Made by a program: the position numbers and the translations under genes | Assembly: GCA_002067555.1 (NCBI GenBank) | Contig: MVQQ01000100.1 | Location: 1 to 5,189, forward strand | Length of the DNA: 5,189 bases | Source of the DNA: Syntrophorhabdus sp. PtaB.Bin184 | GTDB lineage: Bacteria > Desulfobacterota > Syntrophorhabdia > Syntrophorhabdales > Syntrophorhabdaceae | Direction: 5' to 3' | Notes under the pieces: generated by a model | Databases searched by the model: none | What the model was told of the DNA's origin: nothing | What the model saw: the letters and a program-made list of their open reading frames with translations, nothing else | Part shown: one piece after another, positions 1-4,230 of the stretch | How positions within the stretch are numbered: the first letter of the stretch is position 1 | How the letters are laid out: every line of letters starts with the position of its first letter

Positions 1-472
1 GATACTGTTTGAAGTCGTCGGCTCCGATCTGGGCCTGATAGTACGGCATGCCCCATTGCTGGTATGCCTGGCCAATGAGGAGTTCCGAGGACTTCCAGTT
101 CATCTTCATCCATGCGTGCCTGAGCTGGAACCCGCCGTACTGGTTGCCCGTGGTCGTGCCGCGAAAGTCGCCTTCGATGAAGGCGCTCGTCTTCGCACCC
201 CACAGCTCGGGACCCTTGATGAGGAAGTTGAAGCGCGTCTCGGCGCCGCTCATGTAAGTGTTGCCGTACTCATCGGCCAGAATGCGGCGATCGGACGTGC
301 TGCTCCTGTACGCATATGAGGGGTCCGCGTGCGAATTCTGGGTGGAATAACCAAGGTCGTATTTCACGAAGCCGCCGAATGTAACATCATACCTGCTCGA
401 TACACTCCCCGCGTTGCCGAGCGCCGGAAGAACCAGGGCAACAGCGATCAGGGCCAATAAGAACTTCTTCAT
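1..472 (-). CDS. Porin-like outer-membrane beta-barrel protein, N-terminal part (cut by window edge)
   Basis: Reading the minus strand from the ATG at 472-470 gives 157 residues and runs off the window. An AAGGAGG ribosome binding site lies at 478-484, five bases before the ATG, and fixes the start. Residues 1-21 form a Sec signal peptide: Lys2-Lys3, a hydrophobic core at 4-18, and a probable cut after Asn20-Ala21. The mature part has short alternating hydrophobic/polar stretches rich in Gly and aromatics (FGGFVKYDLGY at 32-42, ETRFNFLIKG at 78-87, SAFIEGDFRG at 96-105, FQLRHAWMKMNW at 115-126, LLIGQAYQQWG at 131-141). These are typical of transmembrane beta strands. The pattern 'EGDF ... LRHAW ... 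GQ ... WG' resembles DcaP-like and related porins. The substrate cannot be told from this fragment. It would sit in the outer membrane as a diffusion channel. I am sure of an exported barrel and less sure of the exact family. Confidence 0.85.
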   Translation of the reverse strand, partial: MKKFLLALIAVALVLPALGNAGSVSSRYDVTFGGFVKYDLGYSTQNSHADPSYAYRSSTSDRRILADEYGNTYMSGAETRFNFLIKGPELWGAKTSAFIEGDFRGTTTGNQYGGFQLRHAWMKMNWKSSELLIGQAYQQWGMPYYQAQIGADDFKQY

Positions 473-575
473 TCCTGCCTCCTTAGTAATAGTTATCGTG
501 GTACAGATGACGGGTGATGCCTTTTCCTCCTTTCCGTTCCTATGGATTCAAGTTTTGTTGAGGCAAGATTAACCA

Positions 576-620
576 ATTTTAATTAAGGGGGCGTTAAATG
601 GCTGTTAAATTACCGTTAAA
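576..620 (-). promoter_or_regulatory. Porin promoter with 11-bp-spaced TTTAAC repeats (PhoB/OmpR-type operator candidate)
   Basis: On the minus strand TTTAAC occurs exactly at 620-615, 609-604 and 598-593, each start 11 bases from the next. A degenerate fourth copy, CTTAAT, sits in phase at 587-582. Directly downstream is a -10-like TAAAAT at 581-576 (5 of 6 consensus bases). No good -35 box lies 16-18 bases upstream of it; the repeats occupy that region instead. Direct repeats on an 11-bp period, placed where the -35 box should be, are the usual architecture for activators of the OmpR/PhoB/PhoP family. The TTAAC core resembles the PhoP box of Bacillus more than the enterobacterial TGTCA box. 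Transcription would start near 569, leaving a leader of about 97 bases before the porin ATG. The identity of the regulator is inference. Confidence 0.55.
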
Positions 621-770
621 CACGAGGTTCTTTCTTTGCCCCGCGAATGTGGCAGAGGCGATGAGGGATTCCCGGGGGGGGTGGTGGCTAAGGGCGGCCT
701 GGATGCGGGCAGGACGAGAGCGTAAGAAACTCCCATCCTCCCTTCGGTCCCGGTGGGTGACAGGATTGTG
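621..770. other. Gap without a supported gene
   Basis: This stretch lies between the porin repeats and the 3' end of the small gene at 771-1040. It contains a run of eight G at about 677-684. A weak hairpin, TGACA-ggattg-TGTCA, at 758-773 overlaps the stop codon of the small gene and has no T-tract. An open frame crosses the region on the plus strand from 598, but it has no ribosome binding site, starts inside the repeat operator and runs antisense into the small gene. I see no gene here and no clear terminator. Confidence 0.5.
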
Positions 771-1040
771 TCAGGTCGTGAGGAGCTCCATCATCTTCGA
801 TGAACCTTCTTTGGACATCCACTCGACGTTCTTGAACTGGCCGAAGTCGATGCCGTAGAGCAGGTCGAGCACATCATCGTACGAGGTGGTCACACTCGGA
901 ACGATCGGTGCCTTCCTCGTTGAAAGGTCCACCTTCTCCTCGACGGGCGTGCTGTCCTTCTGCCGGGTGTTCCTGTTCTCGCGCGGTGACCGAGTCTGTC
1001 CGAGAAGCGTGTTGCCCTGCGAAATGTTTCCTGTTTTCAT
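771..1040 (-). CDS. Small protein of unknown function (89 aa)
   Basis: The protein starts MKTGNISQGN and ends MMELLTT. I do not recognise the family. Residues 1-45 are polar and low in hydrophobics, with many Asn, Arg, Thr, Lys and Ser, and are probably disordered. The C-terminal half (about 50-89) carries a more structured, acidic/hydrophobic stretch, SYDDVLDLLYGIDFGQF, followed by VEWMSKEGS and an amphipathic end. It has no Cys, no signal peptide and no membrane segment, so it is probably cytoplasmic. An open frame could begin at a GTG at 1046, but that GTG overlaps the AGGAGG ribosome binding site at 1046-1051. The ATG at 1040 sits five bases after the site and is the real start. GC-rich third codon positions, a strong ribosome binding site and a dedicated sigma-70 promoter all support a real gene. 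The 'EKVDLS' stretch faintly recalls FlgM anti-sigma factors, but the rest does not fit. Confidence 0.7.
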   Translation of the reverse strand: MKTGNISQGNTLLGQTRSPRENRNTRQKDSTPVEEKVDLSTRKAPIVPSVTTSYDDVLDLLYGIDFGQFKNVEWMSKEGSSKMMELLTT

Positions 1041-1045
1041 TGGCA

Positions 1046-1051
1046 CCTCCT
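1046..1051 (-). promoter_or_regulatory. Ribosome binding site that decides the start of the 771-1040 gene
   Basis: The minus strand reads AGGAGG, followed by five bases and then ATG at 1040. The in-frame GTG at 1046-1044 shares its first base with this site and therefore cannot be the start. Confidence 0.75.
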
Positions 1052-1067
1052 GAAAGACATAGCGAAT

Positions 1068-1096
1068 ACATTACATCACAACCGTGAATGTGTCAA
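1068..1096 (-). promoter_or_regulatory. Sigma-70 promoter of the 771-1040 small gene
   Basis: The minus strand has a perfect -35 box TTGACA at 1096-1091, a 17-base spacer, and a -10 box TAATGT at 1073-1068 (3 of 6 consensus bases). Transcription would begin near 1061, giving a leader of about 20 bases that carries the AGGAGG site. The small gene can therefore be expressed independently of the Cys-rich gene upstream, whose stop codon at 1114 lies only 18 bases before the -35 box. Read-through from that gene is also possible. Confidence 0.6.
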
Positions 1097-1113
1097 GCAG
1101 ACGTTGTCATACC

Positions 1114-1383
1114 CTATGCCGATGCTGGCAGGACAAGGCCTGCCGATCTTTTCCAGGACCACGGGCAGTGGCACCTGCCGTCGATGCAGTAGAGGTGGTT
1201 GCAGTAATCCTGAAATTCGCATACCGATTGATCGATAAAGGATAGGGCAGCTATCTCGTCGAGGCCGGCGAAGAGGTACTGGCTGTCAGCGAAGTCCTCC
1301 GCGGATGCCGAGGTGAAAGGACTCTTTTCCCGCGTCCTCGGTAGGGTCATCAGATGTGTCGTGTCCAGGGTTTTTCGGGCCAT
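1114..1383 (-). CDS. Cys-rich small protein of unknown function (89 aa)
   Basis: The protein starts MARKTLDTTH; the ATG is preceded by a GGAGGGAG ribosome binding site a few bases upstream. I do not recognise the family. Residues 1-28 are basic and polar, and 29-53 look helical (AEDFADSQYLFAGLDEIAAL). Residues 55-75 form a dense cluster with Cys55, Cys61, Cys66, Cys71 and Cys73 plus His63 and His72, in the arrangement C-x5-C-x4-C-x4-C-x-C-P-W. Such spacing can bind zinc or an iron-sulfur cluster, or form disulfides; the sequence alone does not say which. There is no clear signal peptide, which favours metal binding in the cytoplasm. Codon third positions are mostly G or C, as in neighbouring genes. 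Its promoter looks sigma-54 dependent, so it is probably expressed under a specific condition through an enhancer-binding protein not seen in this window. Confidence 0.65.
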   Translation of the reverse strand: MARKTLDTTHLMTLPRTREKSPFTSASAEDFADSQYLFAGLDEIAALSFIDQSVCEFQDYCNHLYCIDGRCHCPWSWKRSAGLVLPASA

Positions 1384-1426
1384 GCTCCCTCCGTGAACCG
1401 TTAAAGTATCGAAACAGGAACCTTGA

Positions 1427-1443
1427 AAGCAAGAACCGTGCCT
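1427..1443 (-). promoter_or_regulatory. Sigma-54 (RpoN) promoter, -24/-12 type
   Basis: The minus strand reads AGGCACGGTTCTTGCTT. Against the sigma-54 consensus TGGCACG-N4-TTGCW it differs at only the first base, and the invariant GG and GC are exactly ten bases apart. Transcription would start near 1417, about 34 bases before the ATG of the Cys-rich gene at 1383, which has a good ribosome binding site. A competing sigma-70 reading (TTGCTT, 16 bases, GATACT at about 1412-1407) is weaker. No enhancer site for an activator was recognised upstream. Confidence 0.65.
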
Positions 1444-1624
1444 CTGACCGGAACCAGTGAATCCGGATAGTTAGCCCGAATGGACCTGCCGTTGTCGGGC
1501 AGGGAGATGTCTTTGTTGACGCGGCGGTGTCCGATATCTGACATGGCCGGTCCGGAGCGCCGTTCCTCCCGCGAAGGATGCTGCGATCGGGAGCGGCCCG
1601 GAAAGCGCCAGAGATTGTCCCGGG
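1444..1624. other. Gap between the methyltransferase 3' end and the sigma-54 promoter
   Basis: No gene is supported here; the frames open on both strands lack ribosome binding sites and have no recognisable protein character. A perfect hairpin lies at 1485-1503 (CCTGCC, 7-base loop, GGCAGG) and could mark the end of the methyltransferase transcript, but no T-tract follows it on the minus strand. A 5-bp inverted repeat CCGGA/TCCGG lies at about 1448-1466. Any enhancer site for the sigma-54 promoter would be expected here, but I could not identify one. Confidence 0.45.
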
Positions 1625-2335
1625 TCAGTCCCGCGAGGATGTCTTTGTGCAGAAATACCGGGCGATGGCACCGTCGGAGAGGATCCTGTCGTCGATCTTG
1701 AAGCCCGCCCTCTCGAGGAGTCCCTCCAGTATCCAGGTGAAAGTGGAATGCTCGTTGCGTATGTGGGCCATGAGATCTTCCGCGATGTCCGGGCCCGCCT
1801 CGGCCTTCACTTTCTCGATCCAGGCGGGGATGGTCCTTTCGTAGTCCTCGTCGGAGAAGACCACGTCCATGAGGTAGAGCCTGCCCCCAGCCTTGAGCAT
1901 GGCGTTCATCCGGTTGAGCGCCCTTTGCTTCCAGAAGTCCGGCAGGTGGTGCAGGGCAAGGCTCGTCGAGACGGCGTCGAGTGGCTCTCCCTCGTGGCGG
2001 TAGGTGAGGAAGCCGCCGCGGAGGTAGACGATGTTCCGTATCCCCTCACTCTCCGCCCTGCCCCTCGTGTAGTCCAGCATGGCCGTGGAGATGTCGATGG
2101 CGAAGACCTTCGCGCAGCGCCGGGCCGCCATGAGGACGAAGGCCCCCGTGCCGCACCCGATGTCGGCGACCACGTGGTCTCCGCGAAGGCCGAGCGCGGC
2201 AATGACGGCCTCGTTCTCCTTGTCCACGTCCCGCAGGCGCCGGTGCCTCGCGTCATAGGCTTTAACGACCTCGCGGCTCGCGAAGTCCTTCCCGATATGT
2301 ACCATGTCGTCATATTCCCAGGGCGACAAGCTCAC
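1625..2335 (-). CDS. Class I SAM-dependent methyltransferase (236 aa)
   Basis: This transfers a methyl group from S-adenosylmethionine to an unknown acceptor, probably a small molecule, in the cytoplasm. The Rossmann-fold signature is clear. Motif I VADIGCGTG is at residues 56-64. The acidic residue closing strand beta-2 is Asp81 in VFAIDIS. The post-beta-4 stretch LALHHLPDF is at 126-134, and the beta-5 region MLKAGGRLYLMDVVF is at 146-160. The N-terminus (SPWEYDDMVHIGKDFAS, then YDARHR at 27-32) matches a family of generic methyltransferases of the ubiE/COQ5-like superfamily. The start is a GTG at 2335-2333, with a GGAGGG ribosome binding site at about 2343-2348. The next ATG (residue 11) would remove the conserved N-terminal block. 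The gene has its own promoter and is divergent from the toxin-antitoxin operon. Its substrate cannot be inferred from the neighbours. Confidence 0.88.
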   Translation of the reverse strand: MSLSPWEYDDMVHIGKDFASREVVKAYDARHRRLRDVDKENEAVIAALGLRGDHVVADIGCGTGAFVLMAARRCAKVFAIDISTAMLDYTRGRAESEGIRNIVYLRGGFLTYRHEGEPLDAVSTSLALHHLPDFWKQRALNRMNAMLKAGGRLYLMDVVFSDEDYERTIPAWIEKVKAEAGPDIAEDLMAHIRNEHSTFTWILEGLLERAGFKIDDRILSDGAIARYFCTKTSSRD

Positions 2336-2353
2336 AGCAATACCCTCCGTAAT

Positions 2354-2365
2354 GGTCTGAAGACC
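2354..2365. repeat. Palindrome at the methyltransferase transcription start
   Basis: GGTCTGAAGACC is a near-perfect dyad (GGTCT, 2-base centre, AGACC). It lies just downstream of the TATAAT box and covers the predicted +1. This is a position where a repressor would block transcription; it could equally form a small hairpin at the mRNA 5' end. No regulator is known from the window. Confidence 0.4.
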
Positions 2366-2370
2366 CGACT

Positions 2371-2399
2371 ATTATAACGCGCTACGACGGGGCGAACAA
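2371..2399 (-). promoter_or_regulatory. Sigma-70 promoter of the methyltransferase gene
   Basis: The minus strand has TTGTTC at 2399-2394, a 17-base spacer and a perfect TATAAT at 2376-2371. Transcription should begin near 2364-2362, leaving a leader of about 28 bases that contains the GGAGGG site. Confidence 0.65.
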
Positions 2400-2592
2400 C
2401 CGCGGAGTACATTTGGTGACGTCAGACAGCGTCCCGTCGACCGCTATCGCGGGAGAATCTATCGCTGTAAATCAAAACATGATCTTTAAATGCGCAGGAA
2501 TGATGGTGAGGAAAACACAGGCTTCAATCGAGGAATCCCTGAAGGAATGTCCTTCTGCGGCTCAGTTTCTGCGGCTGTGGATAGATTATGAC
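2400..2592. other. Divergent intergenic region with several small repeats, no supported gene
   Basis: The region separates the methyltransferase promoter from the toxin-antitoxin promoter. It holds a perfect 8-bp palindrome TGACGTCA (2417-2424), a 6-3-6 dyad GAAGGA-atg-TCCTTC (2541-2555), and a 10-base direct repeat TTCTGCGGCT (2553-2562 and 2567-2576). A plus-strand frame is open from 2413 to 2640, but it has no ribosome binding site, no recognisable domain, and runs through the toxin promoter and start. I do not call it a gene. Confidence 0.45.
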
Positions 2593-2621
2593 TTGCGTTC
2601 AGTACGCCATTGGCGTATAAT
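2593..2621 (+). promoter_or_regulatory. Sigma-70 promoter of the toxin-antitoxin operon
   Basis: TTGCGT at 2593-2598, a 17-base spacer and a perfect TATAAT at 2616-2621. The predicted transcription start (seven bases past the -10 box) falls at about 2627-2628, which is the toxin ATG itself. The mRNA would therefore be leaderless. Confidence 0.7.
2603..2617. promoter_or_regulatory. Operator dyad over the -10 box of the toxin-antitoxin promoter
   Basis: TACGCC-att-GGCGTA is a perfect 6-bp inverted repeat with a 3-base centre. It fills the spacer and covers the first two bases of the TATAAT box. Antitoxins with an HTH domain usually repress their own operon by binding such a dyad, so this is the natural autoregulatory site for the antitoxin encoded at 2941-3252. 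Binding there would exclude RNA polymerase. Confidence 0.65.
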
Positions 2622-2626
2622 TCATC

Positions 2627-2944
2627 ATGGTCATCGTTGAGACTCCGGTATTCACGAGAAGGATCCTTTCCATCTTGTCCGATGAGGAATACCGGTTGTC
2701 GCAGGCTCAACTGGTCGACAAGCCCGATGCCGGCAAGATCATTCAGGGTTCAGGTGGTTTAAGAAAGCTTCGCTGGTCTGCAGGTGGCCACGGGAAAAGG
2801 GGAGGCGTAAGGATCATCTATTATTGGATCGTTGCACGGGAGACCATCCTGCTCATTTTCGCCTATGCAAAGAACGAGCGGGACGATTTGACATCCGACC
2901 AACTCCGGCAACTGAGAGACCTTGTTGAAGGAGAGTATCTATGA
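2627..2944 (+). CDS. higB2: HigB2-like RelE-superfamily toxin (105 aa)
   Basis: This is the toxin of a type II toxin-antitoxin pair. RelE/HigB toxins are ribosome-dependent mRNA endonucleases that block translation. The sequence matches the HigB2 branch: FVET-like N-terminus (VIVETPVFTRRI, 2-13), SDEEYRLSQAQL (18-29), the hallmark GSGGLRKLRW (41-50), GKRGGVRIIYYW (56-67) and AYAKNERDDLTSDQLRQLRDLV (79-100). Basic residues Arg46, Lys47, Arg49, Lys57, Arg58, Arg62 and Lys82 include the likely RNA-binding and catalytic positions of this family. The length (105 aa) is normal, so the gene looks intact. The ATG at 2627 fits the family N-terminus but has no Shine-Dalgarno site: the -10 box ends only five bases upstream. 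The stop codon overlaps the antitoxin ATG (ATGA), so the two are coupled. The family assignment is firm; activity is inferred. Confidence 0.92.
   Translation: MVIVETPVFTRRILSILSDEEYRLSQAQLVDKPDAGKIIQGSGGLRKLRWSAGGHGKRGGVRIIYYWIVARETILLIFAYAKNERDDLTSDQLRQLRDLVEGEYL
2928..2933 (+). promoter_or_regulatory. Ribosome binding site of the antitoxin gene, inside the toxin gene
   Basis: AAGGAG lies seven bases before the antitoxin ATG at 2941. It contrasts with the toxin, which has no such site, and would favour antitoxin over toxin synthesis. Confidence 0.65.
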
Positions 2945-3252
2945 AAAAGGAACTGTTTGAAGAACTCCTCGAAAGTGTGAAACAGGGCGGTGCCATAATA
3001 AAGGGTGCCATGGAGCCCTCACGTGTTTTTGAATTCCCGGAGTCGGAGGTGAAAAAGCTTCGCGAGAATTACGGTCTCTCACAGGGCAAGTTTGCCTCTC
3101 TGATGGGGATCAGCGTCGCCACGCTTCGCAACTGGGAGCAGGGCAGACGCAAGCCCGAAGGGCCTGCCAAGGTCCTTTTGATGGTCGCAGCGAAACACCC
3201 CGAGATCCTGCTCGACCTTGTTGCCGGCCAGAAGAAGAGGGTCCACAAGTGA
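2941..3252 (+). CDS. higA2: HigA2/NadS-family HTH antitoxin (103 aa)
   Basis: This is the antitoxin partner: it binds and neutralises the HigB2-like toxin and represses the operon. The N-terminus (MKKELFEELLESVKQGGAIIKG, about 1-22) is the helical segment that contacts the toxin in this family. Residues about 36-70 form a Cro/C1-type helix-turn-helix: VKKLRENYGLSQGKFASLMGIS, then VATLRNWEQGRRKPEG, with the typical 'SQ..FA..MGIS..T...WEQG.R.P' pattern. The C-terminal helix (76-100) carries PAKVLLMVAAKHPEILLDLV. The length is normal. The ATG at 2941 overlaps the toxin stop by four bases. The likely operator is the dyad at 2603-2617. The convergent terminator at 3317-3350 ends the operon. Confidence 0.92.
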   Translation: MKKELFEELLESVKQGGAIIKGAMEPSRVFEFPESEVKKLRENYGLSQGKFASLMGISVATLRNWEQGRRKPEGPAKVLLMVAAKHPEILLDLVAGQKKRVHK

Positions 3253-3316
3253 CGGCAGATCGAATGCCGCAGATCGTGGTTTCCATCACCCATGACCCGT
3301 TACCAATCTTTTATGC

Positions 3317-3350
3317 AAAAAAGCCGCTCTTTCGAGCGGCTTTTGGTTTT
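3317..3350. terminator. Bidirectional intrinsic terminator between the toxin-antitoxin operon and tRNA-Ala
   Basis: A perfect 7-bp stem GCCGCTC (3323-3329) / GAGCGGC (3334-3340) closes a 4-base loop. The loop reads TTTC on the plus strand and GAAA, a stable GNRA tetraloop, on the minus strand. On the minus strand six T follow the stem (3322-3317), ideal for ending the tRNA transcript. On the plus strand TTTTGGTTTT (3341-3350) follows, so it can also stop the toxin-antitoxin mRNA. The A-run and first T-run can extend the stem. Confidence 0.9.
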
Positions 3351-3353
3351 CAA

Positions 3354-3429
3354 TGGTGGAGCTGAAGGGGATCGAACCCTCGACCTCTTGACTGCCAGTC
3401 AAGCACTCTCCCAGCTGAGCTACAGCCCC
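3354..3429 (-). tRNA. tRNA-Ala (anticodon GGC)
   Basis: The 76-base gene folds as a full cloverleaf and includes the 3' CCA. The acceptor stem GGGGCTG/CAGCTCC contains the G3-U70 wobble pair that AlaRS reads as alanine identity, with A73 as discriminator. The D arm starts GCTCAGCTGGGAGAG. The anticodon stem-loop is CTTGA-CTGGCAG-TCAAG, with GGC at the anticodon, reading GCC and GCU. The T arm carries GGTTCGATCC. It is transcribed leftwards from a strong promoter at 3440-3468 and ends at the terminator 3317-3350. Confidence 0.97.
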
Positions 3430-3439
3430 GCAGGTAAGT

Positions 3440-3468
3440 GTTATAACAGCACGGGGATGAATTGTCAA
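3440..3468 (-). promoter_or_regulatory. Strong sigma-70 promoter of tRNA-Ala
   Basis: The minus strand has a perfect TTGACA at 3468-3463, a 17-base spacer and TATAAC at 3445-3440 (5 of 6). The start would be near 3433, only a few bases before the mature tRNA 5' end at 3429, as expected for a highly expressed stable RNA. Confidence 0.8.
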
Positions 3469-3503
3469 TGGCTATTGCGCCGCCCAAGGGGGTGCCTTAA
3501 GAG

Positions 3504-3532
3504 TTGCAAAGGGGTGGAAAACCTATTACCAT
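3504..3532 (+). promoter_or_regulatory. Possible sigma-70 promoter of the nitroreductase gene
   Basis: TTGCAA (4 of 6) at 3504-3509, a 17-base spacer and TACCAT (4 of 6) at 3527-3532. A small inverted repeat TTACC-N7-GGTAA (3526-3542) overlaps the -10 box and start and might be an operator; it is short enough to be chance. Confidence 0.35.
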
Positions 3533-3565
3533 GTGAGGGTAACGATACCGTTCAGGAGGTGCTTT

Positions 3566-4228
3566 ATGAGGTCCATCGTCTGTTTGATGGCGGCCCTTTG
3601 TCTTGCTCTCGTGTCGACAGCGGCGGTGTACGGGCAGGGCGCGGCACCCACAGCCGGGATCAGGCTGCCCGAGCCGAAGTATGATGGGAGCGTGTCCGTC
3701 GAGAAGGCGCTCAAGGAGAGGCGGTCGGTGAGGGTCTACAAGGATTCCCCCCTGTCGGTGGCCGAAGTGTCCCAGGTCCTCTTCGCGGCACAGGGCATAA
3801 CGGAGCCGGGCAGAGGACTGAGGACGGCGCCTTCCGCGCGGGCGCAGTATTACCTCACCGTCTATCTCTTTGCCGGCAACGTCACGGGACTTAAGCCGGG
3901 CATGTACCGCTACGTGCCTCAGGGCCACTCGCTTGCACCCGTCGCCGACGGGGACGCCAAGGGCAGGCTCTACAAGGCGGCGGGTCAGGCGCCGATAGAC
4001 AAGGCGCCGGCGGCGCTCGTCATCGCCGGGTCGCGGGCAAGGGCGACGAATGAGAGCTGGATGTATCTCGAGGCGGGCCACGCGGCGCAGAACGTCTATC
4101 TCCAGTTGGTGCCGCTCAGCCTTGGCACGGTCGTCATGGCGGGATTCAATGCCGACGCGGTGGACAAGGCCATCAGCCTTCCCGCCGGCGAGCGAACCCT
4201 TTATATAATGCCTCTCGGCAGGAAATAG
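3566..4228 (+). CDS. Exported SagB-type nitroreductase-family protein (220 aa)
   Basis: This is an FMN-dependent oxidoreductase fold of the nitroreductase superfamily, in the SagB-like/ThcOx-type subgroup; the substrate is unknown. An in-frame ATG lies at 3533, but AGGAGGTG at 3554-3561 directly precedes the ATG at 3566, and only that start puts a signal peptide at the N-terminus. Residues 1-23 have a basic start, a hydrophobic core and a likely cut after VYG. There is no twin Arg and no lipobox, so export is probably by Sec to the periplasm. Family motifs follow: KERRSVRVY at 50-58 (FMN phosphate contact), LSVAEVSQVLFAAQGIT (63-79), TAPSARAQYYLTVYL (87-101), GMYRYVP (112-118), LEAGHAAQNVYLQ (168-180), GTVVMAGF (187-194) and ERTLYIMPLGR (209-219). 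At 92 and 96 this protein has Arg and Tyr where the family commonly has Gly and Pro (PSAGALYPLE). The length is normal for the group. Confidence 0.87.
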   Translation: MRSIVCLMAALCLALVSTAAVYGQGAAPTAGIRLPEPKYDGSVSVEKALKERRSVRVYKDSPLSVAEVSQVLFAAQGITEPGRGLRTAPSARAQYYLTVYLFAGNVTGLKPGMYRYVPQGHSLAPVADGDAKGRLYKAAGQAPIDKAPAALVIAGSRARATNESWMYLEAGHAAQNVYLQLVPLSLGTVVMAGFNADAVDKAISLPAGERTLYIMPLGRK

Positions 4229-4230
4229 AT

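Noticed and set aside
526..531. AGGAGG on the minus strand in the porin leader
   Set aside because: No ATG, GTG or TTG follows at a usable distance; the true porin site is at 478-484.
593..620. The three GTTAAA copies as a CRISPR-like or satellite repeat
   Set aside because: The repeated unit is only six conserved bases on an 11-bp period; operator architecture explains it better.
598..858. 86-residue plus-strand open frame
   Set aside because: It starts inside the 11-bp repeats without a ribosome binding site and overlaps the small minus-strand gene in antisense.
1485..1503. Hairpin CCTGCC/GGCAGG as a terminator for the methyltransferase
   Set aside because: It has no T-tract on the relevant strand and lies about 120 bases after the stop; it is noted only as a hairpin in the gap.
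1748..2377. 209-residue plus-strand open frame opposite the methyltransferase
   Set aside because: It is an antisense shadow of a GC-rich gene with clear methyltransferase motifs; it has no domain and no ribosome binding site.
2417..2424. TGACGTCA palindrome
   Set aside because: It resembles a eukaryotic CRE, but an 8-bp palindrome alone in bacterial DNA is not evidence of a site.
2413..2640. 75-residue plus-strand open frame before the toxin gene
   Set aside because: It has no ribosome binding site and no known domain, and it runs through the toxin promoter, operator and start codon. A faint DUF1858-like look (ECPSAAQFL) is too weak to use.
3286..3468. Minus-strand open frame with the stretch AVAQLGECLTGSQEVEGSIPFSS
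   Set aside because: This is the well-known translation artefact of a tRNA gene; it lies over tRNA-Ala and its promoter.
3292..3684. Plus-strand open frame with GAEGDRTLDLLTASQALSQLSYSPAG
   Set aside because: It is the antisense translation of the same tRNA, continued into the nitroreductase gene in the wrong frame, with no ribosome binding site.
3497..4081. 194-residue minus-strand open frame opposite the nitroreductase
   Set aside because: The Arg/Pro/His-rich composition is typical of an antisense shadow; the plus strand has strong family motifs.
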